The notes: generated by a model not told the origin, from the letters alone. 64,000 nt of DNA from Streptosporangium roseum DSM 43021 (GCF_000024865.1 NC_013595.1:1674001-1738000), one strand, 5' to 3'. Positions 17,183 through 26,243 are shown, counted from the first letter of the stretch. Translations and numbers: made by a program.

Positions 17183-19186
17183 TCAGCGTCCGCTGCCGGC
17201 CGCGTTGTACTGCAGGTCCTGCACGGTGACGGTCTGCTTGACCGTGAAGGGTGAGGTGACCGTCGCCGTGGTCTGCCCGGAGCGGACCACCGAGACCTTG
17301 TTGGTGCCGAACGCCAGCGGGTAGAGCTGGACCTGCATCCCCGCCCTGCCCTGGTAGTTCTCGGCCGTTCCGCCGATCGAGGCGTTCACGGTGGCGGCGC
17401 CGGTGAGGAACGACAGGATCTCGACGGCGTCACGGGGCGCGCCGGTCCCCGGGCGGGGCGTCATGAACTTCGTCTGAGTTCCCGAGGCCGGCCTCGCCGC
17501 CGCGAGCTGCGAGCGATGGGTCAGGTAGACCGTGTCCCTCACGATGGGCGGGGCCTTCCCCGTCTTCAGCCACGTCAGGTAATAGGACGAGATGTCGAGA
17601 TACGCGTGGCCGTTGTGAACCGACGGGGTGAACTGGGTCCCTTCGGAGAAGTCGTTCCAGGTGGTGAGCTGCACCCAGTCCGCGCCCCCCGTGATGGATC
17701 TCTCCCACGTGGTCCTGAGGTTCTCGGTGTTGCCGGCCTCGTCGTAGACGCCCTGGTTGGGGCGCTCGTCCTGGACCGACACCGGCTGCATCCAGATCTT
17801 GCCGAGGCTGTGCGCGAGTTTGATGTTGCTCGCGATGCCCGACTGCTGGGCCGGGCTCCGGTTACCCCAGTTGGAGAAGCCGTAGCTGATCGGGGCGAAG
17901 GCCGAGGCGTTGGAGGAGAAGTTCAGAAACAGCGGTACGAAGGCCACCTTGATGCCGTACTCGCTGTTCATGATGGAGATGAGGTTCGACCACCAGGCCG
18001 GGGTCTGGGCCTCGGCCTTGAAGGGCGAGACGACCAGCCGCCCGTCGTCGAGGCGGTAGACCGACTCCGACTTCGCCAGGTCGGCGAGGGAGGCCGCCAG
18101 GGTCGCCGCGTCGGACTTCAGCGAGGTCATGTCGGGCATCAGGACGATGGTGAAGCCGGGATCCACCTTCTCCGCCGCCTGGATGAGCAGCTTCAGGCGC
18201 GTCCAGTTCTGACTGGTCAGGGAGAGGATGTCGACGGTGAAGCCGTCGATGCCCGCCGCGGCGGCCGTACGGACCTCGGTCTCCATGTCCTGGAGCTGCC
18301 AGTTGCCGGCGAGCGGCGCGCGGGGGAGCGGACGGTCGCGGAGCAGGCCGCCGTACGCCGCGTGCTTGCCGCTCTCTCCGGCGGGGTTGAGGTAGTTCCT
18401 GGTGTAGTAGTCCTCACTCGCGGCCTTGTTGTCCAGGGAGAGGGGATAGGGCGTGAAGTAGTGCGCGAAGACCTTGTGCGAGGAGGCACGCAGCGTCTTG
18501 GCCGTGGGCAGGTCGAAGGGGAGAGGCCCCTTCGGCACGGGGGTGGCCGTGGGCGTGGGCGTCGCCGTGGGGGCCGGGGTCGCGGCTGGCGCGGTGTAGG
18601 TGACGACCAGGCGGGGGCCCTTGCCCGAGGTCGAACGGGACGAGTGCAGGACCCCCTGCGCGCCCGACGCCGACGTGAACCCGAAGGAGTAGGAGCCGTT
18701 GCCGGTGAACGCCGCGGAGACGTCGAACTTCGCGACCGCTCCGTTGACGAGGCCCTCCCTTTCGGCGAGCGCCGGGCCGTACTGCGGGAGGCTGTTCCAG
18801 GTCGTCGTGGCCGGGGCCCAACTCCCGGTGACCTTGCTCGCCGAGACGGTCGTGTCGGTCGTCCGGGCGGCCGTCACCTCCAGCACCATCGTGACGTCGC
18901 GCGCGCCCGCGGGCACGCCTGCGACGGTGAACCCGGCCAGGGCGCGCCGCTCGGCGCCGGGTTTCCCGTCACACGTCTTCGCGCACACCGACAGCCAGGT
19001 GTAGGTCTCGTGAACGCGGGTGGGACTCGCCTGGCTGGCGTAGGTGTCCTTGACCGCGGTGAGGGTGATGGGCGCCGGAGCGGCCGAGCGGGTCGCCGCA
19101 CCGGCCATCGGGGGTCCCGACATGCCCAGGACCAGGACGCCGACCAATAAGGCCACCGTCTTTCCCAGTTTGACCTGCAAATTCAT
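17183..19186 (-). CDS. Secreted GH71-like glycosidase with DNRLRE domain
   Basis: 667 residues. A signal peptide (1-30, ending MAGAA) is followed by a DNRLRE-type beta-sandwich (~40-200: LTAVKDTYAS, TGSWAPATTTWNSLP, FGFTSASG, RLVVTYTAP). A Pro/Thr linker (TPAPTATPTPTATP) and a TIM-barrel-like region come next (~225-560: HKVFAHYFTPYPLSLDN, GIDGFTVDIL, FTIVLMPDM, WVQLTTWNDFSEGTQF). The latter matches family GH71, fungal-type alpha-1,3-glucanases also present in actinomycetes. The C-terminal ~100 residues form another beta domain. It likely cleaves alpha-1,3-glucan of fungal walls outside the cell. No regulator is adjacent; family assignment is by motif recall. Confidence 0.8.
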   Translation of the reverse strand: MNLQVKLGKTVALLVGVLVLGMSGPPMAGAATRSAAPAPITLTAVKDTYASQASPTRVHETYTWLSVCAKTCDGKPGAERRALAGFTVAGVPAGARDVTMVLEVTAARTTDTTVSASKVTGSWAPATTTWNSLPQYGPALAEREGLVNGAVAKFDVSAAFTGNGSYSFGFTSASGAQGVLHSSRSTSGKGPRLVVTYTAPAATPAPTATPTPTATPVPKGPLPFDLPTAKTLRASSHKVFAHYFTPYPLSLDNKAASEDYYTRNYLNPAGESGKHAAYGGLLRDRPLPRAPLAGNWQLQDMETEVRTAAAAGIDGFTVDILSLTSQNWTRLKLLIQAAEKVDPGFTIVLMPDMTSLKSDAATLAASLADLAKSESVYRLDDGRLVVSPFKAEAQTPAWWSNLISIMNSEYGIKVAFVPLFLNFSSNASAFAPISYGFSNWGNRSPAQQSGIASNIKLAHSLGKIWMQPVSVQDERPNQGVYDEAGNTENLRTTWERSITGGADWVQLTTWNDFSEGTQFTPSVHNGHAYLDISSYYLTWLKTGKAPPIVRDTVYLTHRSQLAAARPASGTQTKFMTPRPGTGAPRDAVEILSFLTGAATVNASIGGTAENYQGRAGMQVQLYPLAFGTNKVSVVRSGQTTATVTSPFTVKQTVTVQDLQYNAAGSGR

Positions 19187-19288
19187 TGTCGGCTTTCCTT
19201 GATCGTTTCGGTGGGGTTTTCACCATAACGCGACCTATCCGGGGCGTATCGGAAATCCGAAATTGGAACGAGGCAAGCAGTAAACGAT

Positions 19289-19474
19289 TACAAGAGCGGC
19301 CCGATCCGCTCGGTCCCGGCCCGCCACCGCGCCGCCGGAGTCGTCGTCGCCGCACACGGACGGCCGTTGTCCGTCATTGCCTTCACCGTCACAGGCGGGA
19401 GGGTCCTCACCACCGACGTGCCGGCTGATCCCGAACGGCTCCACCGGCTCGACCCGGCAGTCCTCGACGGCTGA
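19289..19474 (+). pseudogene. C-terminal remnant of an ECF41-type sigma factor
   Basis: The plus frame ending at TGA 19472-19474 reads GVVVAAHGRPLSVIAFTVTG, then GRVLTTDVPADPERLHRLDP and AVLDG-stop. This is the characteristic end of ECF41/SigJ sigma factors, whose SnoaL-like C-terminal extension ends in a DPERLRRLD.AVLDG signature. No sigma-2 or sigma-4 region precedes it; upstream is the AT-richer promoter region of the glycosidase gene. It is the tail of a deleted gene. Confidence 0.72.
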
Positions 19475-19506
19475 CCGCCCACCACCGGGGCGTCACGGCC
19501 GGAACG

Positions 19507-20268
19507 CTAGGAGGGGGCGGCCGAGCCGACCACCACGGGGGTGTCCGAACCGGGCCCCTCGACCACGTCCGCGACCACGCAGGTGATGTTGTCCGGGCCG
19601 CCGGCGTCACAGGCGAGCTCGATGAGCCGCCGGGTCACCGCCTCGAGGTCGTCGATGTCGGCGAGCACGTGGCGGAGCCGGTCGGCCTCGACCACCCCGG
19701 ACAGGCCGTCGGAGCAGAGCAGGTAGCGGTCGCCGACCTCGGCGTCGCGCAGGGAGAGGTCGGGGTCGATGGTGTCGCCGCCGTCCAGGACCTGGAGCAG
19801 GATCGACCTGTGCGGATGCCGGGCGGCCTCCTCGGCGGTGATCCGCCCGTCGTCCATCAGCGTCTGGACCAGGGTGTGGTCATAGGTGATCTGGTAGAGA
19901 TCGCCGTTGCGGAGCAGGTAGGCGCGGGAGTCGCCGATGTGGGCGAGGGCGACCCGCGGTCCGTCCCAGAGCATCAGGGTCAGAGTGGTGCCCATGCCGG
20001 TGAGGCTCGGATCCTGCTCGACCAGCTCGCGCAGGCGCTGGTTGGCCTTGCGGACCCCGGCCTCGGCCGCGGCGGCCAGGTCCTCCGGGACCTCGTGGTC
20101 CAGGGTGGAGACCGCGGCGATCGCCGCCGAGCTGGCCACCTCCCCGCCCACGTGGCCGCCCATGCCGTCGGCGACGGCGAGCAGCCGGGCGCCGGCGTAG
20201 GCCGCGTCCTCGTTGCCCTGGCGGACCCGGCCGATATCGGAGCCTGCCGCATAGCGAAGCGTGATCAT
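19507..20268 (-). CDS. PP2C-family Ser/Thr phosphatase (second copy)
   Basis: 253 residues from ATG 20268 (MITLRYAAGSDIG). The frame stays open upstream, but the added residues are Arg/Pro-rich and unlike the family. Motifs: NEDAAY, VADGMGGHVGGE, LTGMGTTLTL, HIGDSRAYLLRNG, LCSDGLSGVV and GGPDNITCVV, so the metal ligands are intact. It is a clear paralogue of the 4550-5347 protein, also soluble, and diverges from prfC. It dephosphorylates phospho-Ser/Thr proteins; partner kinase unknown. Confidence 0.9.
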   Translation of the reverse strand: MITLRYAAGSDIGRVRQGNEDAAYAGARLLAVADGMGGHVGGEVASSAAIAAVSTLDHEVPEDLAAAAEAGVRKANQRLRELVEQDPSLTGMGTTLTLMLWDGPRVALAHIGDSRAYLLRNGDLYQITYDHTLVQTLMDDGRITAEEAARHPHRSILLQVLDGGDTIDPDLSLRDAEVGDRYLLCSDGLSGVVEADRLRHVLADIDDLEAVTRRLIELACDAGGPDNITCVVADVVEGPGSDTPVVVGSAAPS

Positions 20269-20494
20269 CTGCACACCACTGGAACGTCGAGTTGCACGAG
20301 CGGGTCGCTTTCGGGCAGTTGGGACGGGCATGGGGCGAACCGAGTTGTTCCACAATCCACTGAACACCATGGTGACGCAAGCGGCCTGAGGAAGTGTTGC
20401 CACATCTGTTGACGGCCGCGGCGGCGCGTAAGCTGTTTCGGCGGCCCGCACTGTGCGGGGTTCCCCACTTTACGCACGGCTAGGAGACCAGGAA

Positions 20495-22078
20495 ATGACC
20501 GCGATCCTCCAGGAGGCGGCCCGGCGCCGCACGTTCGCGGTGATCAGCCACCCCGACGCGGGTAAGTCGACCATGACTGAGGCGCTGGCGCTGCACGCCT
20601 CCGCCATCACCGAGGCCGGTGCGGTGCACGGCAAGGCCGGCCGCCGCGGTGTGACCTCCGACTGGATGGACATGGAGAAGGCCCGAGGCATCTCCATCAC
20701 CTCCGCCGCTCTCCGGTTCGAATACCGGGGGCACATGTTCAACCTGGTCGACACCCCCGGCCACGCCGACTTCTCCGAGGACACCTACCGGGTGCTGGCC
20801 GCCGTCGACTGCGCGGTCATGCTACTCGACGCGGCCAAGGGCATGGAGCCGCAGACCCTGAAGCTGTTCGAGGTCTGCCGGCACCGCCGGATCCCGGTCA
20901 TCACGTTCGTCAACAAGTGGGACCGTCCCGGCCGCGAGGCGCTGGAACTGCTGGACGAGATCCAGGAGAAGACCGGCCTGCGGCCCACCCCGATCACCTG
21001 GCCGATCGGCACCGGCGGCTTCTTCCACGGCGTGGTGGACCGCGTCGTCGACCAGGCGGTCCGCTACACCCGCACCCCCGGCGGGGCCACCAAGGCCATT
21101 GAGACGGAGCTCACACCCGAGCAGGCCCTCGCCGAGATCGGGGAGGACTGGGAGCGGGCCAAGGACGAGGTCGACCTGCTCTCCGCGATCGGCTCCGACC
21201 ACGACCAGAAGGCGTTCGAGGCGCACGAGTCCACCCCCGTGCTGTTCGGCGCCGCCCTGAACAACTTCGGCGTCGGCCGCCTGCTGGACGCCATGGTCGA
21301 CATCGCCCCGGCCCCCGCGCCCCGTCCGGATGTCAAGGACGACCCGCGCCCGCTGGACCGGCCGTTCTCCGGCCTGGTCTTCAAGGTGCAGGCCAACATG
21401 GACCCCTCGCACCGCGACCGGATCGCCTTCGTCCGGGTCTGCTCGGGCCGGTTCGAGCGGGGCATGGTGCTGACCCACGCCGCGACCGGGCGTCCCTTCG
21501 CCACCAAGTACGCCCAGTCGGTCTTCGGCCAGGAGCGCGCCACGATCGACGAGGCCTTCCCCGGTGACGTGGTCGGCCTGGTGAACGCCACGGCCCTGCG
21601 CCCCGGCGACACCCTCTACGACGGCTCCGCGGTCGAGTTCCCCAGGATCCCGAGCTTCGCGCCCGAGCACTTCTGGACGGCCCGCTGCCGCGACTCCAGC
21701 CGGGCCAAGCAGTTCCGCAAGGGCATCGAGCAGATGGAGGCCGAGGGCGTCGTGCAGGTCCTCCGCTCCGAGATCCGGGGCGACCAGTCCCCGGTGCTCG
21801 CGGCGGTCGGACCGATGCAGTTCGACGTGGTCAAGCACCGGCTGGCCGGGGAGTTCAACACCGAGATCGCGATGGACCGGCTCGACTTCAGCCTGGCCAG
21901 GATCACCGACGCCGAGTCCGCGCCGGTCCTGGCCCGCCAGCGCGGTGTGGAGGTCTTCACCCGCGCGATCGACGGGGAGCTGCTGGCGCTGTTCACCGAC
22001 GAGTGGCGGATGCGCGGCGTGCTGCGCGACCATCCCGGCCTGGTGCTCAAGGCCCTGCTCGCCGACACCCGCGGCTGA
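20495..22078 (+). CDS. prfC: Peptide chain release factor 3
   Basis: 527 residues from ATG 20495, preceded by AGGAGACCAGGAA. GTPase motifs: G1 SHPDAGKST, switch I region RGVTSDWMDMEKARGISI, G3 DTPGHADFSEDTYR and G4 FVNKWDR. The RF3-specific C-terminal domain follows, including SGLVFKVQANMDPSHRDR and PVLAAVGPMQFDVV. It recycles RF1/RF2 from the ribosome. A very strong hairpin closes the gene. Confidence 0.96.
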   Translation: MTAILQEAARRRTFAVISHPDAGKSTMTEALALHASAITEAGAVHGKAGRRGVTSDWMDMEKARGISITSAALRFEYRGHMFNLVDTPGHADFSEDTYRVLAAVDCAVMLLDAAKGMEPQTLKLFEVCRHRRIPVITFVNKWDRPGREALELLDEIQEKTGLRPTPITWPIGTGGFFHGVVDRVVDQAVRYTRTPGGATKAIETELTPEQALAEIGEDWERAKDEVDLLSAIGSDHDQKAFEAHESTPVLFGAALNNFGVGRLLDAMVDIAPAPAPRPDVKDDPRPLDRPFSGLVFKVQANMDPSHRDRIAFVRVCSGRFERGMVLTHAATGRPFATKYAQSVFGQERATIDEAFPGDVVGLVNATALRPGDTLYDGSAVEFPRIPSFAPEHFWTARCRDSSRAKQFRKGIEQMEAEGVVQVLRSEIRGDQSPVLAAVGPMQFDVVKHRLAGEFNTEIAMDRLDFSLARITDAESAPVLARQRGVEVFTRAIDGELLALFTDEWRMRGVLRDHPGLVLKALLADTRG

Positions 22079-22082
22079 CCGT

Positions 22083-22124
22083 CCGGTACGGCTCGCACCG
22101 GGGGCCCGGTGCGAGCCGTACCGG
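22083..22124 (+). terminator. prfC terminator
   Basis: Perfect 18-bp arms 22083-22100 and 22107-22124, extendable by two further pairs, begin 4 bp after the stop. The inner sequence CCGGTACGGCTCGC recurs almost unchanged in the hairpin at 55218-55266. Confidence 0.85.
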
Positions 22125-22153
22125 CAAAGGCATACATGGTGAGATATGTCCCC

Positions 22154-23134
22154 ATGAGCACGATTAAGTGGGGAATTCTGGCAACCGGCGGGATCGCCGC
22201 CACGTTCACCGAGGACCTGAGGCTCGTGCCGGACGCCGAGGTGGTCGCGGTCGGGTCCAGATCCGCCGAGTCCGCCCGCGCGTTCGCCGACCGGTACGGC
22301 ATCCCCCGCGCCCATGGGAGCTGGGCCGAGCTGGCCGCCGATCCCGACGTGGACATCGTCTACGTCGCCAACACGCAGAACGCCCACTACGACGCCGTGC
22401 TGACCTGCCTGAACGCAGGCAAGGCCGTGCTGTGCGAGAAGGCCTTCACGCTCAACCGGGCCCAGGCGGCCAAGCTGGTGGATCTCGCGCGGGAGCGGAG
22501 GCTGTTCCTCATGGAGGCCATGTGGATGCGCTGCGTCCCGGCCATCCGCAAGATCGTGGAGCTGGTCGAGGGGGGAGCGATCGGCCCGGTCGAGGCCGTC
22601 CACGCCGACTTCGGGATCTCCGTCTCCGTCGAGCCGGACCACCGGCTCCGCGACCCCGAGCTGGGTGGCGGCGCCCTGCTCGACCTGGGCGTCTACCCGA
22701 TCTCCTTCGCCTACCTCATGCTCGGCGCCCCCGCCGGGGTGCAGTCCTGGGCGCGGCTGACCCCCGAGGGCGTGGACGAGAACACCGGCATGTTGCTCGG
22801 CTACGACAGCGGCGCGGTCGCGCTGCTGTCCTGCGGCATCACCACCGACGGCCCGGTCACCGCGTCGGTCTCCGGCCCGCTCGGCCGGATCGAGCTGCCG
22901 CACCTGTTCTTCCGCCCCGGCGCCTTCGTCCTGCACCGGGCCGGCGCCGCGCCGGAGACCTTCCACGTCCCCTACGAGGGGACCGGCATGCTGCACGAGG
23001 CGGTCGAGGCCATGCGCTGCCTGCGCGAGGGGCTGCTGGAGAGCCCGCTCGTGCCCTGGCAGGCCACCCTCGACGTGATGGGCGTCATGGACGAGGTCCG
23101 CAGGCAGGTGGGGGTCCGCTTCCCCGGCGAGTGA
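22154..23134 (+). CDS. Gfo/Idh/MocA-family NAD(P)-dependent oxidoreductase
   Basis: 326 residues from ATG 22154 (MSTIKWGILATGGIA); an in-frame ATG at 22136 would add six residues. The Rossmann fold GILATGGIAATF opens the protein, with VDIVYVANTQNAHYD and VLCEKAFTLN (the EKP motif appears as EKA) as the cofactor/catalytic region. The C-terminal dehydrogenase domain includes GGGALLDLGVYPISFA. It probably oxidises or reduces a sugar or cyclitol; substrate unknown. It sits directly after prfC's terminator and converges on the next gene. Confidence 0.9.
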   Translation: MSTIKWGILATGGIAATFTEDLRLVPDAEVVAVGSRSAESARAFADRYGIPRAHGSWAELAADPDVDIVYVANTQNAHYDAVLTCLNAGKAVLCEKAFTLNRAQAAKLVDLARERRLFLMEAMWMRCVPAIRKIVELVEGGAIGPVEAVHADFGISVSVEPDHRLRDPELGGGALLDLGVYPISFAYLMLGAPAGVQSWARLTPEGVDENTGMLLGYDSGAVALLSCGITTDGPVTASVSGPLGRIELPHLFFRPGAFVLHRAGAAPETFHVPYEGTGMLHEAVEAMRCLREGLLESPLVPWQATLDVMGVMDEVRRQVGVRFPGE

Positions 23135-23149
23135 CCCGCGCGGCCCTGG

Positions 23150-23184
23150 GGCCGTCCGCGGGGCCGGAAGGCCCGGGGACGGCC
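23150..23184. terminator. Bidirectional terminator between convergent genes
   Basis: Outer arms 23150-23157 / 23177-23184 and inner arms 23161-23165 / 23170-23174 (GGAA tetraloop) stack into a two-part hairpin exactly between the stops at 23134 and 23185. Confidence 0.6.
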
Positions 23185-23793
23185 TCAGACGCGGCGCCAG
23201 TCGTGGCCGTCCAGGAAGGCGCGCCCGCCGGTGGCGTACTCGGTGAAGGCGTCCTGGACCGTTTCGAGGTCGGAGACGTGCGTGCGGAACATCAGGTCCT
23301 GGACGCTGTCCTTGTACTCCAGCTCGTAGCCCGTGATCTCGGGGGACGTCTGGATGAAGTGCTCTCCGAAGACGACCAGCGCCGTGAACGGGTTCTGCGG
23401 CGCCATGGTGGCCAGCGCGTCGGTGACCAGCCGCAGGTCGGGATCGACCACGATCATCCCGTCGCCCGTGTGCATCTGCATGCCGGAGTAGACGCCCAGC
23501 GGAGCCAGGTTGTGCACCAGCCCGCGCTGCGGGTCGTAGCAGACCAGCCCGCACTCGCGGGCCAGGGCGAAGGCCTCGCCCGACACCTCGTCGGCCCTCT
23601 CCGGGTCCACGCTGACCACGGCGCAGGCCGGGGAGACCCGCTCGGCCTCGGCCAGCCGCGCGGCGAACGCCGCCACCCCGGGATGCGGCGCGGCGGCGTC
23701 GGGCTCTCCGCGGCGGAGCGCCTGGAAGACGGTCTCCGCGTGCTCCTTGGTGATCGGCTCGGGCTCGTGCCAGACGGCCAGTTCTACGCTCAC
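23185..23793 (-). CDS. Conserved-looking protein of unknown function
   Basis: 202 residues from GTG 23793. No signal peptide or membrane segment. The N-terminus (MSVELAVWHEPEPITKEHAE) and the segment GLVCYDPQRGLVHNL are reminiscent of small actinobacterial proteins annotated only as hypothetical. No catalytic motif was recognised. Codon use is that of a real gene and it converges on the oxidoreductase with a hairpin between. Confidence 0.75.
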   Translation of the reverse strand: MSVELAVWHEPEPITKEHAETVFQALRRGEPDAAAPHPGVAAFAARLAEAERVSPACAVVSVDPERADEVSGEAFALARECGLVCYDPQRGLVHNLAPLGVYSGMQMHTGDGMIVVDPDLRLVTDALATMAPQNPFTALVVFGEHFIQTSPEITGYELEYKDSVQDLMFRTHVSDLETVQDAFTEYATGGRAFLDGHDWRRV

Positions 23794-23964
23794 CGTCTCA
23801 TCGTCCTACAGAAGATTCCCCGGGCCGAACGGGCCCCTTCCCGGCGTCGCCGCCCTCGGGCGGCCGGGTGGCCGCCGCTGCCTGGGGACCCCCGTCCGGC
23901 GGTCGCCCGAGGCGTTCCGGAGGGGGACGGCGCTACGTCCGGACCGGTCCGGACGCGGCGCGGT

Positions 23965-24393
23965 CTACGCGGGGGGCCGGTCCGCGGCGCGGACCTGGGA
24001 CAGCTCCACCGTGCAGAACGCGCAGCGGCTGGCGTCGACCGGGATGTCGCTGAGACACTCCGGGCACTCCTTCTCGGTGGCCTTCTTGTCCCTGTCGAAG
24101 AAGGCGATGACCCGGGTCATCGGCATCACGACCAGCCAGTAGATGACCGCGGCGATGATCAGGAAGCTCAGCAGGTGGTTGATGAAGTCGCCGTACATGA
24201 ACTTGGCGCCGTTGACCGTGAACACGTACTGCGAGAAGTCCGGCCCGCCGCCCCCGGTGATCGCCGCGATCAACGGCGTGATCAGGTCCTTGACCAGCGC
24301 CTGCACCAGGCCGCTGAAGGTCGCTCCGACCACCACCGCCACGGCGAGCTCGACGAGGTTTCCCCTCATCAGGAACTTCTTGAATCCGCCCAT
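23965..24393 (-). CDS. mscL: Large-conductance mechanosensitive channel with zinc-ribbon-like tail
   Basis: 142 residues. MscL core: N-terminal FKKFLMRGNLVELAVAVVVG (TM1), the periplasmic loop and TM2 (GDFINHLLSFLIIAAVIYWLVV). It releases solutes on hypo-osmotic shock. The cytosolic end differs from the textbook helix bundle: it ends in CPECLSDIPVDASRCAFC, two CxxC pairs that could hold a zinc ion. The start has GAGGA just upstream. Confidence 0.93.
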   Translation of the reverse strand: MGGFKKFLMRGNLVELAVAVVVGATFSGLVQALVKDLITPLIAAITGGGGPDFSQYVFTVNGAKFMYGDFINHLLSFLIIAAVIYWLVVMPMTRVIAFFDRDKKATEKECPECLSDIPVDASRCAFCTVELSQVRAADRPPA

Positions 24394-24445
24394 TCCTCAG
24401 CGTCCTCCACTCGTGAGAACGCTCGGACTACCCCCGCAAACCGGG

Positions 24446-24646
24446 TCAAACGTCGAAATCCCCGTTTTTCACGGCCATGACGAAGGTGCTCCACTCCTCG
24501 TGGGTGAACGACAGGACGGGCCCGGTACCACCGGCTTTGCCGTCCCGTACGCCGACCCAGCCGTCCTGCGATGCGATCTCGACGCAGGTGCCGTTGTTGC
24601 ACCTGGACCGCCAGACCGCCCCATGGAACCGCGAGTCGCTGTCCAT
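24446..24646 (-). CDS. DUF397 protein (first copy)
   Basis: 66 residues from ATG 24646, with GGGAGG 7 bp upstream; a longer frame exists but lacks a site. DUF397 core: WRSRCNNGTCVEIA, VGVRDGKAGGTGPVLSFTHE and EWSTFVMAVKNGDFD. DUF397 proteins are the small partners of XRE regulators of the DUF5753 type, such as the one at 25157-26008. Cytosolic; molecular role unclear. Confidence 0.85.
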   Translation of the reverse strand: MDSDSRFHGAVWRSRCNNGTCVEIASQDGWVGVRDGKAGGTGPVLSFTHEEWSTFVMAVKNGDFDV

Positions 24647-24885
24647 GCGTTTCCTCCCGGAAAGATTGATAACTCTTCTACGGAAGAGCGCCGCGCCGCG
24701 AGAATTATAGTCTATTTTCACGTCACCGGCCTGTGATCGTTTGCTGTGGTTGCCGGGGGGCGAGTGCCGGATGGGTCATCGGAAATGAATCCGCGTCCGC
24801 CGCCGGCGGCAAGATAAACGGTGCCGGCGGGATCCTCCGCCGGCACCGTCCGTGGTCTCGCGCTTCCTTTATGGGAAGTCGGCTC

Positions 24886-25098
24886 CTACAGGTCGAACCT
24901 TCCGTTCTTGATGCTGTATATGAAAGACCGGAATTCTGCTACGGTGAATTCCAGGATCGGCCCACTCTGATCCTTGCTGTCACGCATGCCCACGTCTCCG
25001 TTGGGAAGTCTGGTGATTTCCACACAGGAGCCGTTGTTGCACCGGCTTGAGACCTGCCACTCCAGGGACGGGAGTTCGGCGGGTTTGGAAGACGTCAT
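24886..25098 (-). CDS. DUF397 protein (second copy)
   Basis: 70 residues from ATG 25098, GGAGAG upstream. Core WQVSSRCNNGSCVEITR, VGMRDSKDQSGPILEFT and EFRSFIYSIKNGRFDL. It lies 58 bp downstream of the XRE regulator on the same strand, so the two are probably co-transcribed. The 24646-24886 gap separates it from the first copy, which may have its own promoter. Confidence 0.88.
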   Translation of the reverse strand: MTSSKPAELPSLEWQVSSRCNNGSCVEITRLPNGDVGMRDSKDQSGPILEFTVAEFRSFIYSIKNGRFDL

Positions 25099-25156
25099 CG
25101 TCTCTCCATGAAAATTTGTCGGGATTAGTGTGTTGTCTGATGACGGAATGTGCCGG

Positions 25157-26008
25157 TCAGGCAGCGAATCTGTCGTATGCCCTCGCGATGTGCACCGCTG
25201 ATTCTTGTGGGCTCAGGGCCACTGCGCGAAGATGGTTGAGCGTTTCTCTGAAACGCTCAAGTTCTTTGGCCTTCTCCAGGTAGAAGCTACCCATGAGGGT
25301 GTCCAGGTACACCGTGTCGCCGATGGTGGGGTCGGAGAACTCCAGCAAGACGAAAGCGCTGTCGAACCCCATGTGCGCGCCGACGGTGAAAGGAATCACC
25401 TGAATGGTCACATGGGGGAGCTCGGAGGTCTTCTCGATATGCTCCAGCTGCTTTCTCATGACATCGGCCCCGCCTACATGGCGATGCAGTACGGATTCGT
25501 CGAGCAGCACCCAGTATTTCGGCGGCTGGGGTCCGTGCAGGCGTTCCTGGCGCCTCAGCCGGTAGGCGACCCGTTCTTCCAGCACGTCCGGGTCCATCCT
25601 CGGCAGATATCCCTTGATGATCGCGCGGGCGTACTCCTCGGTCTGGAGAAGTCCCGGGACGGTCGTCGTCTCGTATTCGGAGATCGACGTGGCGTCGATC
25701 TCCAGGCCCAGGAACGGGCGGAAGTCGACGTCTTCCGTCTCCTGCCACCAAACTTGTTGTTTGGCCTCCCGCGCCAGGGACATCAGGGCGTCGATCTGCG
25801 TCTGCTCGGTCATCCCGTAGAAGAGGCACAGGTCGCGCACGTCCCGGGGGAGGGCGCCCCGCTGGGCGGTCTCGATCCTGCTGATCTTGGCCGGTGAGCA
25901 TTCGAGCTGTTCGGCCGCCTCCTTGATGCTCTTCCCGGCCTGCTCGCGGAGCTCCCGCAGACGGCTGGCAAGTTGTCGGCGGCGCAGAGTGGGGTTGGTA
26001 CCGGCCAT
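25157..26008 (-). CDS. XRE-family regulator with DUF5753 domain
   Basis: 283 residues from ATG 26008, AGAGGTGA upstream. N-terminal helix-turn-helix ~12-70 (LRELREQAGKSIKEAAEQL, SPAKISRIETAQRG). The DUF5753 domain follows, with WWQETE, FLGLEIDATSISEYETTTVP and GLLQTEEYARAII. This regulator/DUF397 pair is very common in Streptomyces and relatives and is related to BldB/WhiJ-type developmental control. Candidate operator repeats are in the divergent region upstream. Confidence 0.92.
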   Translation of the reverse strand: MAGTNPTLRRRQLASRLRELREQAGKSIKEAAEQLECSPAKISRIETAQRGALPRDVRDLCLFYGMTEQTQIDALMSLAREAKQQVWWQETEDVDFRPFLGLEIDATSISEYETTTVPGLLQTEEYARAIIKGYLPRMDPDVLEERVAYRLRRQERLHGPQPPKYWVLLDESVLHRHVGGADVMRKQLEHIEKTSELPHVTIQVIPFTVGAHMGFDSAFVLLEFSDPTIGDTVYLDTLMGSFYLEKAKELERFRETLNHLRAVALSPQESAVHIARAYDRFAA

Positions 26009-26095
26009 CGGCGCTCACCTCTTCTTCCCGGTGGTGCAGGCGGCTGCCGCCTCACTCATGGAAGTCTTCCCAGGTCGTGGCGATGGTAACAGTCA

Positions 26096-26169
26096 AATGG
26101 CAGTATCGTCCGGCAATCTCCGAAGGTAACCGCCAAGGGTATATTCATGTGGCAATTGCCAATGGCAGT
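26096..26169. promoter_or_regulatory. Repeated motifs in the XRE divergent promoter region
   Basis: AATGGCAGT occurs at 26096-26104 and again at 26161-26169, and the perfect palindrome TGGCAATTGCCA lies at 26150-26161. The region is AT-rich compared with its surroundings and separates the XRE gene from the plus-strand gene. These are candidate binding sites for the XRE protein. Confidence 0.45.
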
Positions 26170-26243
26170 CGTCGATGGCACAGACCCGGGTAAAAGGTGA
26201 GCGAGGCCCCTGTCGGGGCGAACCTTCAAGGGGGCGATGGTCC

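Noticed and set aside
20409..20437. Promoter for prfC (TTGACG ... TAAGCT)
   Set aside because: Spacer is only 14 bp and no alternative -10 at 16-18 bp is convincing.
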